From positions 62,001-126,000 of the forward strand of contig NZ_CALHVN010000040.1 in NCBI RefSeq assembly GCF_938039245.1: DNA of 64,000 nucleotides. The letters are read 5' to 3'. The notes under the pieces are model-generated. The model did no database searches, was not told the DNA's origin, and worked only from the letters and a program-made list of their open reading frames with translations. Of the stretch, positions 6,987 through 16,254 are shown in pieces. Within the stretch, counting starts at the first letter, position 1. Each line of letters opens with the position of its first letter. This stretch comes from an uncultured Campylobacter sp. (GTDB lineage Bacteria; Campylobacterota; Campylobacteria; Campylobacterales; Campylobacteraceae). The position numbers and the translations under genes were made by a program.

Positions 6987-9900
6987 TGGTAGTCTTCTTG
7001 TAGTTTAATAAGCTCAAAAAGTTCGTTTATGTCCAAATCCTTTTCATCAGTTAGGGGCTTTATGACGCGTTTTAGTTCGCGTTCTTTCATTTTGTTACCG
7101 ATATACCCGTCTGGTTTATATGTTTTGATTGTCTCATCTAGTCTGGCGATCCAGTCTATATCTTGACTAAAGTTATCATATATCGCTCGTTTGCCGTCGC
7201 TGTTTATCTCTGGCGGATATATGTTGTTTGTATTTTTTGTTTGTAGCTGTTTTGCTAGGTTTATAACCTCTTTTAGATACTTTTCATAGTCCAATGCGCC
7301 CTTTTTACGTTGTTCTATCAGTTCGTCTAGTATTTGGGATAAATTTTCGTAAAATTTTGGATTTAGGGGATTATTATCGACTATTATACGCCTTATGTTG
7401 TTTTCTATCGCCTCGGCAACCGCCTCATTGCCGCCTAGTGCCTCTTTTTTTTCTTTGCTAATGCCCTCGTTTTGGATCAAAATTTCAAGCAGGCCTTTGT
7501 CTTCAAATTCTGCTAAGACCTTACTGTCGCTGGCATTTACATACCTGTTGATAAGCGTACGCATGTCACTATCCCATTTGCGCATATCCACGTAGTCTCC
7601 GCTTGCTAGTTTGACGGTATCTCTTAGCATAGAGAAATTCTTTACGCGATTAGCCCATTGCTGCTCTTGCTCTGTACTATAACCTAGCTTTAAAAGTTCA
7701 TTTGCTACTCCGTCATACGCTCTGATAAAACTCGCAACCGCACGGTAGAAGCTGAGCCTTCTGGTTTGCATCTCATCTTTTAAATTTTCCCTACTATCGC
7801 CGCAAAAATACTCTATAAATTCTTTATCGCTTTTTGGCGACTTTACACCCTCGCATATTGCGTCCAAGATTTCCCATGTATTTTCTAGGTCTTCTTTACC
7901 TTTTTCGAGTCTGTCTTTTAAAAGCCCAACTATATCGCTCTCGTCGTACCCATCAAATGCCTCTTTTGTATAGTCGCTATACGCTTTTTCTAAGCTCTTA
8001 AAAAGATCGCGATAATCCACGATATATCCATACTCTTTGCTCTCTCCGTCTAGTCGGTTTACTCGGCATATAGCTTGAAAAAGTCCGTGATCGCGCATAG
8101 GTTTATCGATATATAGATATGTCGCGCTTGGTGCGTCAAAACCAGTTAAGAGTTTATCGACGACGATTAAAAGCTTCATTTGTTCAGGTTTTTCTTTAAA
8201 CTCTTTTTTTACGTCTAGCTCAAACTTATCAGCTTTGGCATCATCTACATCTTTAGTGTTTATGTCGTAGTAGTTAGCTATCATCTGCTTGTAAATTTTA
8301 TACTTATATTCGCCGTCGCTCATACCATCTGGAGTTATTTCGTTTCTTATCGCTGACGCAGTCGGTCTGTAGCTAGATATCACGGCGCATTTTTGTTCAA
8401 ATCCGTTATCGCTAAAAATCTTATACGCCTCGCATGCTTCATATACGCTAGAGCAGACGAATATCGCATTTCCGCGCTCTCTTAGTCTAGTTTTATTTTC
8501 CATATCAAAAAGTATATCGCCTGCGATTTTCTCAAGCCTTTGTTTTGAGCTCATTAGTTTTTGTAAAGTCGCCCATCTAGCCTTTACTTCACCCTTAGCT
8601 AGGTCGCTTAGTCCTCTTGTTTTGTTTTCAAATTCTTTGTCTAGTTTATCTTTTGAGCCTAGCCACTGCTCGATGTCTCTAGCTTCATATACAAGGTCTA
8701 GCACCACGCCGTCACGCACCGCTTCGTCAAATTTATATGCATGTATAAACTCGCCGAATACTTGCACCGAGCTTTTTTTGTCGTTTTTTAAAAGCGGTGT
8801 TCCTGTAAAGCCGATAAAAATCGCATCAGGCATTAACATTTTCATAGCTTCGTGTAGCTTTCCGGATTGCGTTCTGTGACACTCATCTACAAATACAACT
8901 ACATCGCCGTTCACTTTAAAATTTCCCGCTCTACGCTTTATATCGTCCAGATACGCGCTCATGGCACCGTCATCGCTTTCGTCTTCTGCGCCGTTTCTGC
9001 CAAATTTATGCACCAACGAGCATATGAGTGAATGCTCGGCGTTGCTTAATTTTTCTAGCAAATCAGCTCCGCTTTTTGTTCTGTAAATGCTTTCTTTTAC
9101 GCCGTTAAAGACATTTTCTATCTGCTCGTCAAGCTCGGTTCTGTCTGTGATTATAAGCACCCTAGAGTTTAGATTTTCTTTTATCCATTTTGCGAGCCAG
9201 ACCATACTTAGGCTTTTGCCGCTACCTTGTGTATGCCAGATGATACCGCCTTTTTTATCGCGTAAAAACTCCTGCGCACGCTTTACACCGAAGTATTGAT
9301 TGTGCCTACAAGTCTTTTTTATCCCACAGTCGTATATGATAAAGTCGTGTAAAATTTCAATCAGCCTCTCGCGCCTGCAAATCGCTTTAAGTCCGCCATA
9401 CAAACTTAGTTTTTCGCCGTTTTCTTTAAATTCTAAGAAGTATTTTTCAGGCGTTTCTATCACGCCGTATCTTAGCCCTTCGCTTTCATTTCCAGCCATT
9501 ACAAGCTGCACGGTAGTAAAAAAGCTCTCTATAAACCTCTTATCTTGGCTTGACAAATTTTGCCTTATGCCTTCACTAACCGACACGTTTGAACGCTTTA
9601 GCTCAAGCACGCAAACGGCTATACCGTTTATATAAAGCACTATATCGGGGCGTTTATCAAATTCGCCGTTTGTAGTTTTTACGCTTACCTCCTCGGCTAT
9701 GCTAAATTTATTTGCCAGCGGATTATCCCAGTCGATGAGCCAAACACTCTGCATTGTTTCGCTAACACCTTCTTTTACTTTTACGCCGTATCTTAAAAGC
9801 GAATATATGGCTTCATTTGCATCGTATAGTTTTCGACCGCCGCTTGTGTGATTTTCATATTGTAGTTTTTTTAAGGCTTTATCTATAAGCTTATCGCTGT

Positions 9901-10060
9901 AGCCACGACTTTTTAGCCATGATTTAAGCTCATCTTCTCTTATGTTTTTATTATCAAGTCCTTGCAGATCGCCTATATATTCGTAGCCAAGCTCGTTTTT
10001 AAAAAGATCTATGACTCGCTCTTGTGTTTTTATCTCTTTTTCTACCGTATTTTCTTGCAT
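6983..10060 (-). CDS. hsdR: Type I restriction enzyme, R subunit (endonuclease/translocase)
   Basis: This 1025-residue subunit pumps DNA by ATP hydrolysis and cuts it. The N-terminal nuclease domain shows the PD...ExK motif (RPDIVLY ... CVLELKR, ~residues 137-156). The translocase follows with Walker A HTQGSGKS (~285), the VFVDECHR motif II and FTGTPL motif III, then the second RecA domain with LLTGFDAP and QAICRVNR. A helical C-terminal domain (~720-1025) binds the MTase. Length is typical and there are no interruptions. Its start overlaps the 3' end of hsdS by 19 bases with GGGTGAG upstream. It acts with HsdM2S on unmodified DNA. Confidence 0.95.
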   Translation of the reverse strand: MQENTVEKEIKTQERVIDLFKNELGYEYIGDLQGLDNKNIREDELKSWLKSRGYSDKLIDKALKKLQYENHTSGGRKLYDANEAIYSLLRYGVKVKEGVSETMQSVWLIDWDNPLANKFSIAEEVSVKTTNGEFDKRPDIVLYINGIAVCVLELKRSNVSVSEGIRQNLSSQDKRFIESFFTTVQLVMAGNESEGLRYGVIETPEKYFLEFKENGEKLSLYGGLKAICRRERLIEILHDFIIYDCGIKKTCRHNQYFGVKRAQEFLRDKKGGIIWHTQGSGKSLSMVWLAKWIKENLNSRVLIITDRTELDEQIENVFNGVKESIYRTKSGADLLEKLSNAEHSLICSLVHKFGRNGAEDESDDGAMSAYLDDIKRRAGNFKVNGDVVVFVDECHRTQSGKLHEAMKMLMPDAIFIGFTGTPLLKNDKKSSVQVFGEFIHAYKFDEAVRDGVVLDLVYEARDIEQWLGSKDKLDKEFENKTRGLSDLAKGEVKARWATLQKLMSSKQRLEKIAGDILFDMENKTRLRERGNAIFVCSSVYEACEAYKIFSDNGFEQKCAVISSYRPTASAIRNEITPDGMSDGEYKYKIYKQMIANYYDINTKDVDDAKADKFELDVKKEFKEKPEQMKLLIVVDKLLTGFDAPSATYLYIDKPMRDHGLFQAICRVNRLDGESKEYGYIVDYRDLFKSLEKAYSDYTKEAFDGYDESDIVGLLKDRLEKGKEDLENTWEILDAICEGVKSPKSDKEFIEYFCGDSRENLKDEMQTRRLSFYRAVASFIRAYDGVANELLKLGYSTEQEQQWANRVKNFSMLRDTVKLASGDYVDMRKWDSDMRTLINRYVNASDSKVLAEFEDKGLLEILIQNEGISKEKKEALGGNEAVAEAIENNIRRIIVDNNPLNPKFYENLSQILDELIEQRKKGALDYEKYLKEVINLAKQLQTKNTNNIYPPEINSDGKRAIYDNFSQDIDWIARLDETIKTYKPDGYIGNKMKERELKRVIKPLTDEKDLDINELFELIKLQEDYQ

Positions 10061-11280
10061 AACTCACCCTTTAGCCTTATTTTGCCGCTTAATAGCTCGT
10101 CCATAGCGCCTTGTTTTATCATCTTTAGCTTTCCTATCTCATCTTGCAAAGCCGAAATTTCATCGTCCATATCGCTTAAAATTTGGGCAATTTTGGTTTG
10201 TTCTGATAAATTTGGAAAGGAAATTTCAATACTTTTTACTATCTTTGAATTTAAATTTCCTTGTGTTCCAGTTTCGATTAACGAATATATTTTTTCTTTA
10301 AATTTTATAAGAGCATAATACAAAAACTCCAAATCAATAATTTCTGGATTTATTACTATGCACATCATAGCTTGGCTAGTTGCTAGCTCTACTTTGTTTA
10401 TAGATACAAATCCAACAGAAGCATACATTGAATATATCAAACTATCTATTGGCACAAGCCAAGCTGATGAATTTTCTAGACCAGCTTTTGTAATGGTGTA
10501 TTGCGTCTTGTGAATATATTTTCCGCTTTGTGTTATATCGCTAATTTTTAAAAAATAAATATCTCCGCCATAAAATTTTTCATTTGTAGCTTGTGGTGTT
10601 CCACCTGACTGCATTTTTAAAGAAATTTCTCCAAGCGCGGCGGTGTGCCAGTGGGGTTTGGGAGTGAGAAGTTGTTGGGCAGCGGCTTGTTTTATGGTGC
10701 GTTTTTTGTCTAAAAGCTCGCATTTGGCACCGATAAGCTCGTCCATATCGCTCAGCACCTGCGCTATCCTATCTTGTTCCGCCTTTGGTGGAAGCGGAAA
10801 TGAAAAATTTATAAAATCTTTTTGATACAAATGTGTTATGGTTGAACCAGCTGAAATAACATTGATAAAGTCGTCAAAATATTTAGACATAAACATATAA
10901 AATAAAAAATTTGGATTAATATCTGCTGATTTCGGACGTATTACATAAATTCCGCTATTTAGTGTGGCAGGATAGGGCAAATTTTTAACTAAACCAACTT
11001 TGCCAATTGTACCGTCTTTTGTAACTAGAATGTCTTTTTCTTTTAACTGGATATCTATGTCTTGGCTATAACGCCATTTTGAGACATACTGACAAGAATT
11101 CCAGTTAATCATACCCTCGTTAAAATCTGTGCCGGTAACAAGAGCGTAATCGCCTACATCTAAATATTCTTGGGTTCTGAGCGATTGCCAACCGATACGA
11201 GCCTTTATGAACGCATCTTGCCCGATATTAAATTTTTTCCAGTCATTTGGAATTTGATTTTTATAAATTTGACTACTCAT
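10042..11280 (-). CDS. hsdS: Type I restriction enzyme, specificity subunit
   Basis: This 412-residue subunit reads the bipartite target sequence. It has two target-recognition domains, ~20-180 and ~215-375. Each is followed by a conserved helix: AEQDRIAQVLSDMDELI and SEQTKIAQILSDMDDEI, the internal repeat that makes the half-subunit symmetry of HsdS. Both halves are intact. It overlaps hsdM by four bases (ATGA) and hsdR by 19, so the three subunits are translationally coupled. No second partial hsdS or inverted repeat pointing to phase-variable domain shuffling is seen nearby. Confidence 0.94.
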   Translation of the reverse strand: MSSQIYKNQIPNDWKKFNIGQDAFIKARIGWQSLRTQEYLDVGDYALVTGTDFNEGMINWNSCQYVSKWRYSQDIDIQLKEKDILVTKDGTIGKVGLVKNLPYPATLNSGIYVIRPKSADINPNFLFYMFMSKYFDDFINVISAGSTITHLYQKDFINFSFPLPPKAEQDRIAQVLSDMDELIGAKCELLDKKRTIKQAAAQQLLTPKPHWHTAALGEISLKMQSGGTPQATNEKFYGGDIYFLKISDITQSGKYIHKTQYTITKAGLENSSAWLVPIDSLIYSMYASVGFVSINKVELATSQAMMCIVINPEIIDLEFLYYALIKFKEKIYSLIETGTQGNLNSKIVKSIEISFPNLSEQTKIAQILSDMDDEISALQDEIGKLKMIKQGAMDELLSGKIRLKGELCKKIR

Positions 11281-13988
11281 CTTGCTTTATCCATAGCTTC
11301 TAGGTGGGTTTTTACGCGAAGCGATAGAATGTTTGCGCGCTCCGTAAGCTCATCTAGTGTCTTATCGTAGCGAGATGCAAGCGTGCTTATGCGAGTTATT
11401 TGCTCCTGCACAGCTCGTTCTACGGTGGATAAAATTTGCTCTTTTAGTTCATTTAGCCATTTATCATCTACGACTAATGTTTTTATCTCGTTCTCGTCAA
11501 GTCTTTTAAATTTCTCAAAAATCTTTTCACTTAGCTCTTCATTAAGGGTTTTTAGCTCACTTTTTTGGTTTGCAATACTTTCATCGAGTGTTATATAACG
11601 ATGTATTGCCATGATTTCTTCTTTATAGTCAAAATCTTCGTTTTTATCCATAAGCTGCTTAAAAATATCTTGTATGGTGGCGTTTTGTTCTTTTTTAAGT
11701 TTACTTTGTTTTTTCATCGCATCTACTAGTTGCAGTAAAATTTGACTATCTTGTTCGTTTGAAATTTTTGATAGTTTTTGTAATTCGGCTTGATTAACTT
11801 TTGGCATTGAGATAATAACATGCTTGTTACGTAACTGAGATATAAGGTTATCATTTTGTAGAATTTCAGCATTTATCCTAGCTAGTTTATTATCTGGATA
11901 TAGCTTATTGTAAGCTATAGTACAAAACTTATCAAGAGAGATATTTGCTTGTGTTTTGGACGTGATGTCGTTTAGTATTCCTTCGTCTTGGCCGTACTCA
12001 TCCTGCAAGTCTTGTAGCTCTTCTTCGAGTCTAGTAATAGCGGCATCAATGTTTGAAATTTTTTCTACGTCTTGCGCAAAATAACGCTTTGATATAAGCT
12101 CCGGCGGGATGATCTCGCTTACAAATTTCTTTGCTTTGTTTCCCGAGCCTAGGATTAAATTCGGCGTTTGTTTATCGCCTTTTTCTACTGGCATTAGATC
12201 GCGCGCCGTTAGCCATCCGTTTTGCGCGATAGCATAAACGTCGTCGCTTAACGTATCTGCGACATAGTCCATAAAGACCTGGTAAACGTCATAATCGCTC
12301 ACTAGCTTAGTTTCTTTAAAGTGTTTTAGAAGGCTTTCGCCGTATGTTTTAATAAGCTCTTTTGGATGGTCTTTTTGTTTTATGGATTTTAAATCGTTTT
12401 CATCGTGCCAATTCTCAAAGTGCGATAAAATTTCGTTTTCAAATTTTGCATATTCACTTGATGCTTGTATCGTTGTCTTTAGTTCGTTTGGGGCAAAATT
12501 TGGCGAATAAAGCGAGCCGTTGGGGGTAAAAATTTTAGTTTTTGTTTGTGTAAAAATACTCCAAAATTCGCCCAAGTCATCAATGTCGCTTTTTGGAATC
12601 CCCCCGCCATATAAATGCGCATGTAAGTCTTGCGTATCTGCTTTGTCGGCACTATCGATATATCGCGGTATGTTTAGATTGTAGTCGTTGCGAGAAATTT
12701 CATCTAATGAGACTAAGCGGCTATAGCGTTCTAGCTCTTTTTGCGTCGTAAAGGTATCTACTATCTTGTGTATGTCTTGCTCGCGAAGGCGATTTTTGTT
12801 GCCGTCTTTTATAAAACCTTTTGACGCATCTATCATAAAGACGCCTCGACCGCTTAAAACTTCGCCTTTTTCGTTAAATGTAGCGTCAAATGAATTTTGC
12901 TTATCTATAACTATAATGCATGCCGGTATACCTGTGCCGTAAAATAGGTTTGTCGGTAGTCCGATGATGCCTTTTATAATGCCTCGGCGAAGTAGCTCCG
13001 TACGAATACGAGCCTCAGCATCGCCCCGAAATAGCACGCCGTGAGGCAAGATGATAGCGCCCTTGCCAGTAGTTTTAAGACTCGCTATAAGATGGAGTAA
13101 AAATGCATAATCGCCGTTTTTTTCTGGTGGGATGCCTATTTTAAAACGGTTGTAGATGTCTGCTGTTGGAACTATACCGTTTGTCCAGTTTTTGTTAGAA
13201 AACGGCGGATTTGCCACGGCAAAATCAAAACGTTTTAGCGTATTTTTATCGGCAAATGCAGGCTGAGCCATAGTGTTTCCTTGGCGGATGTCGGCGGTGT
13301 CGTTGCCATGGAGTATCATATTCATACGAGCAAGTGCATATGTGGCTACATCCATCTCTTGACCGTAAATGCTAAGTCCTAATTCTGACTGATTGGCAGC
13401 TTTAAGCAAGAGTGAGCCGGACCCGCAAGTTGGGTCGTAAACCGTTGTAGAACGGTTGGCGGTAGGCGGAATGCCTATGATTTGCGCCATGATGCGCGAT
13501 ACTTCGGCTGGGGTATAGAACTGTCCTTTAGATTTACCGGATTCCGTCGCAAAATGGCGCATGAGATACTCGTATGCATCGCCCAACAAGTCATCGCCCT
13601 CAGAGCTGTTTGACGAAAAGTCAAGGTTCTCAAAAATCGATACTAGTGTACTAAGCCTATCAACCAGCTCTTTGCCTTTGCCTAATTTATCCTCGTCGTT
13701 AAAATCAGCTTGATTTATAACGCCTTGAAGGTCGTTTGCTTCTGCGATAGAGGCTATCTTTTTGTTTATTTCATCGCCTATGCTTGGTTTGTGTTTAAGC
13801 GCGACAATGCTTGCGTAATCTGTACCAGTAGGTAGCTCCAAAACCGTGCTGTCTTTGCGGTCTGAGATATATTTTAAAAATAAGAGCGTTAGAACATAGT
13901 TTTTATAAAGGCTTGCGTCCATGCCGCCGCGCAGTTCATCGCAACTAGCCCAAAGCGATGAATAAAGTTCTGTCTTTTTGAGTGCCAT
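11277..13988 (-). CDS. hsdM: Type I restriction enzyme, modification subunit (N6-adenine methyltransferase)
   Basis: The 903-residue methylase has an N-terminal HsdM helical domain (~1-140) and a Rossmann MTase core with the SAM-binding DPTCGSGSLL (~185-194) and the catalytic NPPF at 260-263, diagnostic of N6-adenine methylation. It is far longer than the ~500 residues of E. coli HsdM. The extra ~400 C-terminal residues are largely charged and helical (predicted coiled coil), as in one subset of HsdM proteins, and probably engage HsdS. It is the first gene of the operon, with an extended -10 (TGCTATAAT) at 14021-14029. Confidence 0.94.
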   Translation of the reverse strand: MALKKTELYSSLWASCDELRGGMDASLYKNYVLTLLFLKYISDRKDSTVLELPTGTDYASIVALKHKPSIGDEINKKIASIAEANDLQGVINQADFNDEDKLGKGKELVDRLSTLVSIFENLDFSSNSSEGDDLLGDAYEYLMRHFATESGKSKGQFYTPAEVSRIMAQIIGIPPTANRSTTVYDPTCGSGSLLLKAANQSELGLSIYGQEMDVATYALARMNMILHGNDTADIRQGNTMAQPAFADKNTLKRFDFAVANPPFSNKNWTNGIVPTADIYNRFKIGIPPEKNGDYAFLLHLIASLKTTGKGAIILPHGVLFRGDAEARIRTELLRRGIIKGIIGLPTNLFYGTGIPACIIVIDKQNSFDATFNEKGEVLSGRGVFMIDASKGFIKDGNKNRLREQDIHKIVDTFTTQKELERYSRLVSLDEISRNDYNLNIPRYIDSADKADTQDLHAHLYGGGIPKSDIDDLGEFWSIFTQTKTKIFTPNGSLYSPNFAPNELKTTIQASSEYAKFENEILSHFENWHDENDLKSIKQKDHPKELIKTYGESLLKHFKETKLVSDYDVYQVFMDYVADTLSDDVYAIAQNGWLTARDLMPVEKGDKQTPNLILGSGNKAKKFVSEIIPPELISKRYFAQDVEKISNIDAAITRLEEELQDLQDEYGQDEGILNDITSKTQANISLDKFCTIAYNKLYPDNKLARINAEILQNDNLISQLRNKHVIISMPKVNQAELQKLSKISNEQDSQILLQLVDAMKKQSKLKKEQNATIQDIFKQLMDKNEDFDYKEEIMAIHRYITLDESIANQKSELKTLNEELSEKIFEKFKRLDENEIKTLVVDDKWLNELKEQILSTVERAVQEQITRISTLASRYDKTLDELTERANILSLRVKTHLEAMDKAR

Positions 13989-14020
13989 ATTTATACCTAG
14001 GTTATTGAAATTTTGGCTAG

Positions 14021-14029
14021 ATTATAGCA
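14021..14029 (-). promoter_or_regulatory. Extended -10 promoter of the hsdMSR-ygjP operon
   Basis: TGCTATAAT on the minus strand, about 33 bases before the hsdM ATG, is an exact extended -10. No clear -35 is present. Confidence 0.65.
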
Positions 14030-14068
14030 TTTAGAGCGTGAAAATTGATATAAAATACATCAATACGG

Positions 14069-14671
14069 CTAATTCTTTCTAGGCCTGCCTTTATTGGTTT
14101 TCTTTGGCATGACGCCTCTCCTTAAAGCTCTAAAGCCTTTTCCGTCTGCATTGACTATATTTTGCTCTCCCTTGCATAGATATGACAGCACTTTCTCTTT
14201 CAGAATTTGTATTTTTTCTTTGTCGTTGTAGCAAAATCTACCCAGCCCATTATTCTTATATTTTCCTAAATTGCAATTATGAGAACACCCTTTACCTTTT
14301 GTAATATTATTATTCCAATAGTCGCAAAGACGTTTGGCTGTCTTTGGTGTTGTTTGCTCTCTAGTATTTTGCCCATCCATAAAGATAACGACGTGAGCGT
14401 GTAAGTGGTTATATCCACTATCTCCTTGCTCCATTTTGATAATATAGCCTTTTGAATTTTTAAATAGCGTATTGCCTCGTTTATTGGTGTACAAGTGGTT
14501 GATATCATTGTCAAAGCTTTCCAATGTAACGTCGTCTCTATTTTCTTGTCTATAATACAAATCAACTCTTATCACGTCTATCCTGGAATTAGTTTGCATA
14601 ATTCCATCTACATATTCATTTAGGCTTTCTTGCCTTCTCTGTGCTGTTCTGCCGCAGTGTTTCTTTGTCAT
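14069..14671 (-). CDS. Inovirus Gp2/YagK-YfjJ-type HUH protein
   Basis: This 200-residue protein resembles the C-terminal YagK/YfjJ (inovirus Gp2) family, which is found on prophages and satellites and is related to rolling-circle Rep proteins. Visible features are an early VIRVDLYYRQ strand (family VLRVDL), KMEQG, then HLHAHVVIFMDG with the His-hydrophobic-His core, a late RALRRGVMP that matches the family RxFGRGxxP, and a basic tail. An internal CSHNCNLGKY segment could bind metal. It stands alone between the recombination operon and hsdM. The catalytic Tyr is not certain, so activity is inferred. Confidence 0.65.
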   Translation of the reverse strand: MTKKHCGRTAQRRQESLNEYVDGIMQTNSRIDVIRVDLYYRQENRDDVTLESFDNDINHLYTNKRGNTLFKNSKGYIIKMEQGDSGYNHLHAHVVIFMDGQNTREQTTPKTAKRLCDYWNNNITKGKGCSHNCNLGKYKNNGLGRFCYNDKEKIQILKEKVLSYLCKGEQNIVNADGKGFRALRRGVMPKKTNKGRPRKN

Positions 14672-14886
14672 ATTTAACTCCTTTGATATTTTAGATAACT
14701 ACAGATTGTATATTTAGCTATTTTTGTATCTATTAATAACTTTAAATTAATTAATAATACTTATTATGCTAAAATCAAAGCCTGTAGAAAACAATATAGC
14801 GGATTGGCTAAGGGTTTGATATTCTATACGTCTTAAATTATCAGTTAATATACGTACTTATGGCAAAACAAAAAAAGTAAAATATT

Positions 14887-14927
14887 AATATACGCTCAAA
14901 GCCCATATCGGACTTTGAGCGTATATT
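14887..14927 (-). terminator. Hairpin terminator of the recombination operon
   Basis: A perfect 15-bp stem (AATATACGCTCAAAG with its complement at 14913-14927) and an 11-base loop begin two bases beyond the stop codon of the Rad52-like gene. The downstream side on the minus strand is AT-rich (ATTTT) but not a long T run. The 258 bases between this operon and the Gp2 gene hold nothing else that I recognise. Confidence 0.6.
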
Positions 14928-14929
14928 TA

Positions 14930-15658
14930 TTATGCAACGTTAGGGCTAATGGCTTTATACCATTGCTTGCTACCGTTGTCCCATCTAAAGCCAAGAGATT
15001 TAATCGTATCCTTCTTTGAAAATACGTCTTTCCCAGTAACTAGCAAAAATCCGTTTCGTTGGACGATATCTAAACCTAAATTTTGTAAGGTCGTTTGCTC
15101 GTCGGTTTGGCTGAGGTTGTTCTGTCTGGTATAGAAGTTAGGTTTTTGTTCTTGCTTGTGTAGGCTGACAGTAGCTTTTGACAAATTGTTTTGCTGTGCA
15201 TTTTGCGGAACGTAGTTACGGCTTTTGTCGTATAGAGAATTGCCGAATTGATTTCCAAATGTCCGCAAACTCCTTTTTAGTGCATCCGTTACGGCTTCTT
15301 TTGCGCTATTCTCGTGGGCTTCGGCTGGACTTTTGGCTACTCCGGTACCAAATCCTACGTCTTGGCGAAAGATATGCTTAGAGTGGTCTAAATCAAAAAT
15401 ATCTACTTTCACTATGGCTTTATAGCAAATAACTACGTTTTGATTATTGTTCGTCTCTTGCGATACCTGCTCTAGTAAAACGGTACTATAGTTCCAATTC
15501 CCAAATCCAAAAATATAGTTGGCAGCATCTATGACATCAAAGCCTTCTAAATAGGGCAACTTGATGTTGGCCTTTTCCCTGATTCTTATCCTACTACTAT
15601 CTAGTTCTTTTTGCAGGGCTTTAGTCTGTTTTTCGTTAAACACTCTATATCCTTTCAA
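14930..15658 (-). CDS. Rad52/Rad22-family single-strand annealing protein
   Basis: This 242-residue protein would anneal complementary single strands in phage-type recombination. Residues ~5-160 carry the Rad52 fold pattern: YLEGFDVIDAANYIFGFGNW, a beta-rich stretch, VGFGTGVAKSPAEAHENSAKEAVTDALKRSLRTFGNQFG and LYDK, all characteristic of Rad52/22 double-motif proteins. After a Gln-rich linker, residues ~190-240 form a second small module (GKDVFSKKDTIKSLGFRWD), possibly a nucleic-acid-binding domain. It overlaps the previous gene by four bases and is the last gene of a minus-strand operon. Confidence 0.85.
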   Translation of the reverse strand: MKGYRVFNEKQTKALQKELDSSRIRIREKANIKLPYLEGFDVIDAANYIFGFGNWNYSTVLLEQVSQETNNNQNVVICYKAIVKVDIFDLDHSKHIFRQDVGFGTGVAKSPAEAHENSAKEAVTDALKRSLRTFGNQFGNSLYDKSRNYVPQNAQQNNLSKATVSLHKQEQKPNFYTRQNNLSQTDEQTTLQNLGLDIVQRNGFLLVTGKDVFSKKDTIKSLGFRWDNGSKQWYKAISPNVA

Positions 15659-16245
15659 ACTGCTTGCGCGAGCGCGTCATCTATCGAGAATATATCGGAA
15701 TTATCTATTCTGATATCTCTCTTTTTATTAACCTTGATTTTTGCTGGATAAAAGGTAGTAACGACCGAAATTTCCGCAAAATCCTTTATTTCATCTCGCC
15801 TATCGTCTTTTAACCCTTCTTCTATGGCCTCCATGTCAAGGCTAAACTTTACGTAACCCAGGCTCATTAACGCCGCCTCGTCTTTAATTTGAATTTCCTC
15901 TTTAGTTTTCACGCTTTCCTTAATTAGAGTCAAAGAGGAGATTACGTTGCCGTCGATCCTATCGATACCGTTTTCTATGAAAACTTCTGCCGCGATTTCT
16001 TTTGCGATATCTAATGCTTGTATTAAGTTTCGTTTCAGTGTCTGAAGCTCTTGTATGTCTTGAGATAAAATGTCTATCTTATTTTTAATCTCGTCTAGAG
16101 ATAACCCTAAGTAGTCGCATTTTTGAAAGTAGCTCGTACTATTATTTTCTAAGATACTTTTAAGATATTCTTTAAAATTTTGCGTAGGCTTATTTTCATT
16201 TAAGCGTTCTATCTCGGATTGTAGCTTGTAGTTTATAAGTTTCAT
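15655..16245 (-). CDS. Siphovirus Gp157-like phage protein (tentative)
   Basis: The 196-residue protein has a helical N-terminal half (~1-115, Glu/Lys/Asn-rich, partly coiled coil) and a C-terminal part where an ALMSLGY..FSLDMEAIEEGLKDD stretch resembles the acidic-helix segment of Gp157 family proteins, which are phage recombination-associated proteins of unclear biochemical role. The resemblance is weak. It lies between the DUF932 and Rad52-like genes, an order seen in phage and plasmid recombination modules, and its stop overlaps the next start. Confidence 0.45.
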   Translation of the reverse strand: MKLINYKLQSEIERLNENKPTQNFKEYLKSILENNSTSYFQKCDYLGLSLDEIKNKIDILSQDIQELQTLKRNLIQALDIAKEIAAEVFIENGIDRIDGNVISSLTLIKESVKTKEEIQIKDEAALMSLGYVKFSLDMEAIEEGLKDDRRDEIKDFAEISVVTTFYPAKIKVNKKRDIRIDNSDIFSIDDALAQAV

Positions 16246-16254
16246 TTTTCTGCC

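Noticed and set aside
10042..11280. Phase-variable hsdS shuffling locus
   Set aside because: No second hsdS fragment or inverted repeat was found nearby, and the gene contains no long homopolymer.
14266..14565. A 99-residue minus-strand ORF overlapping the Gp2-like gene
   Set aside because: It lies in another frame of the Gp2-type gene, has no ribosome site and no recognisable motif; the other frame shows the family motifs.
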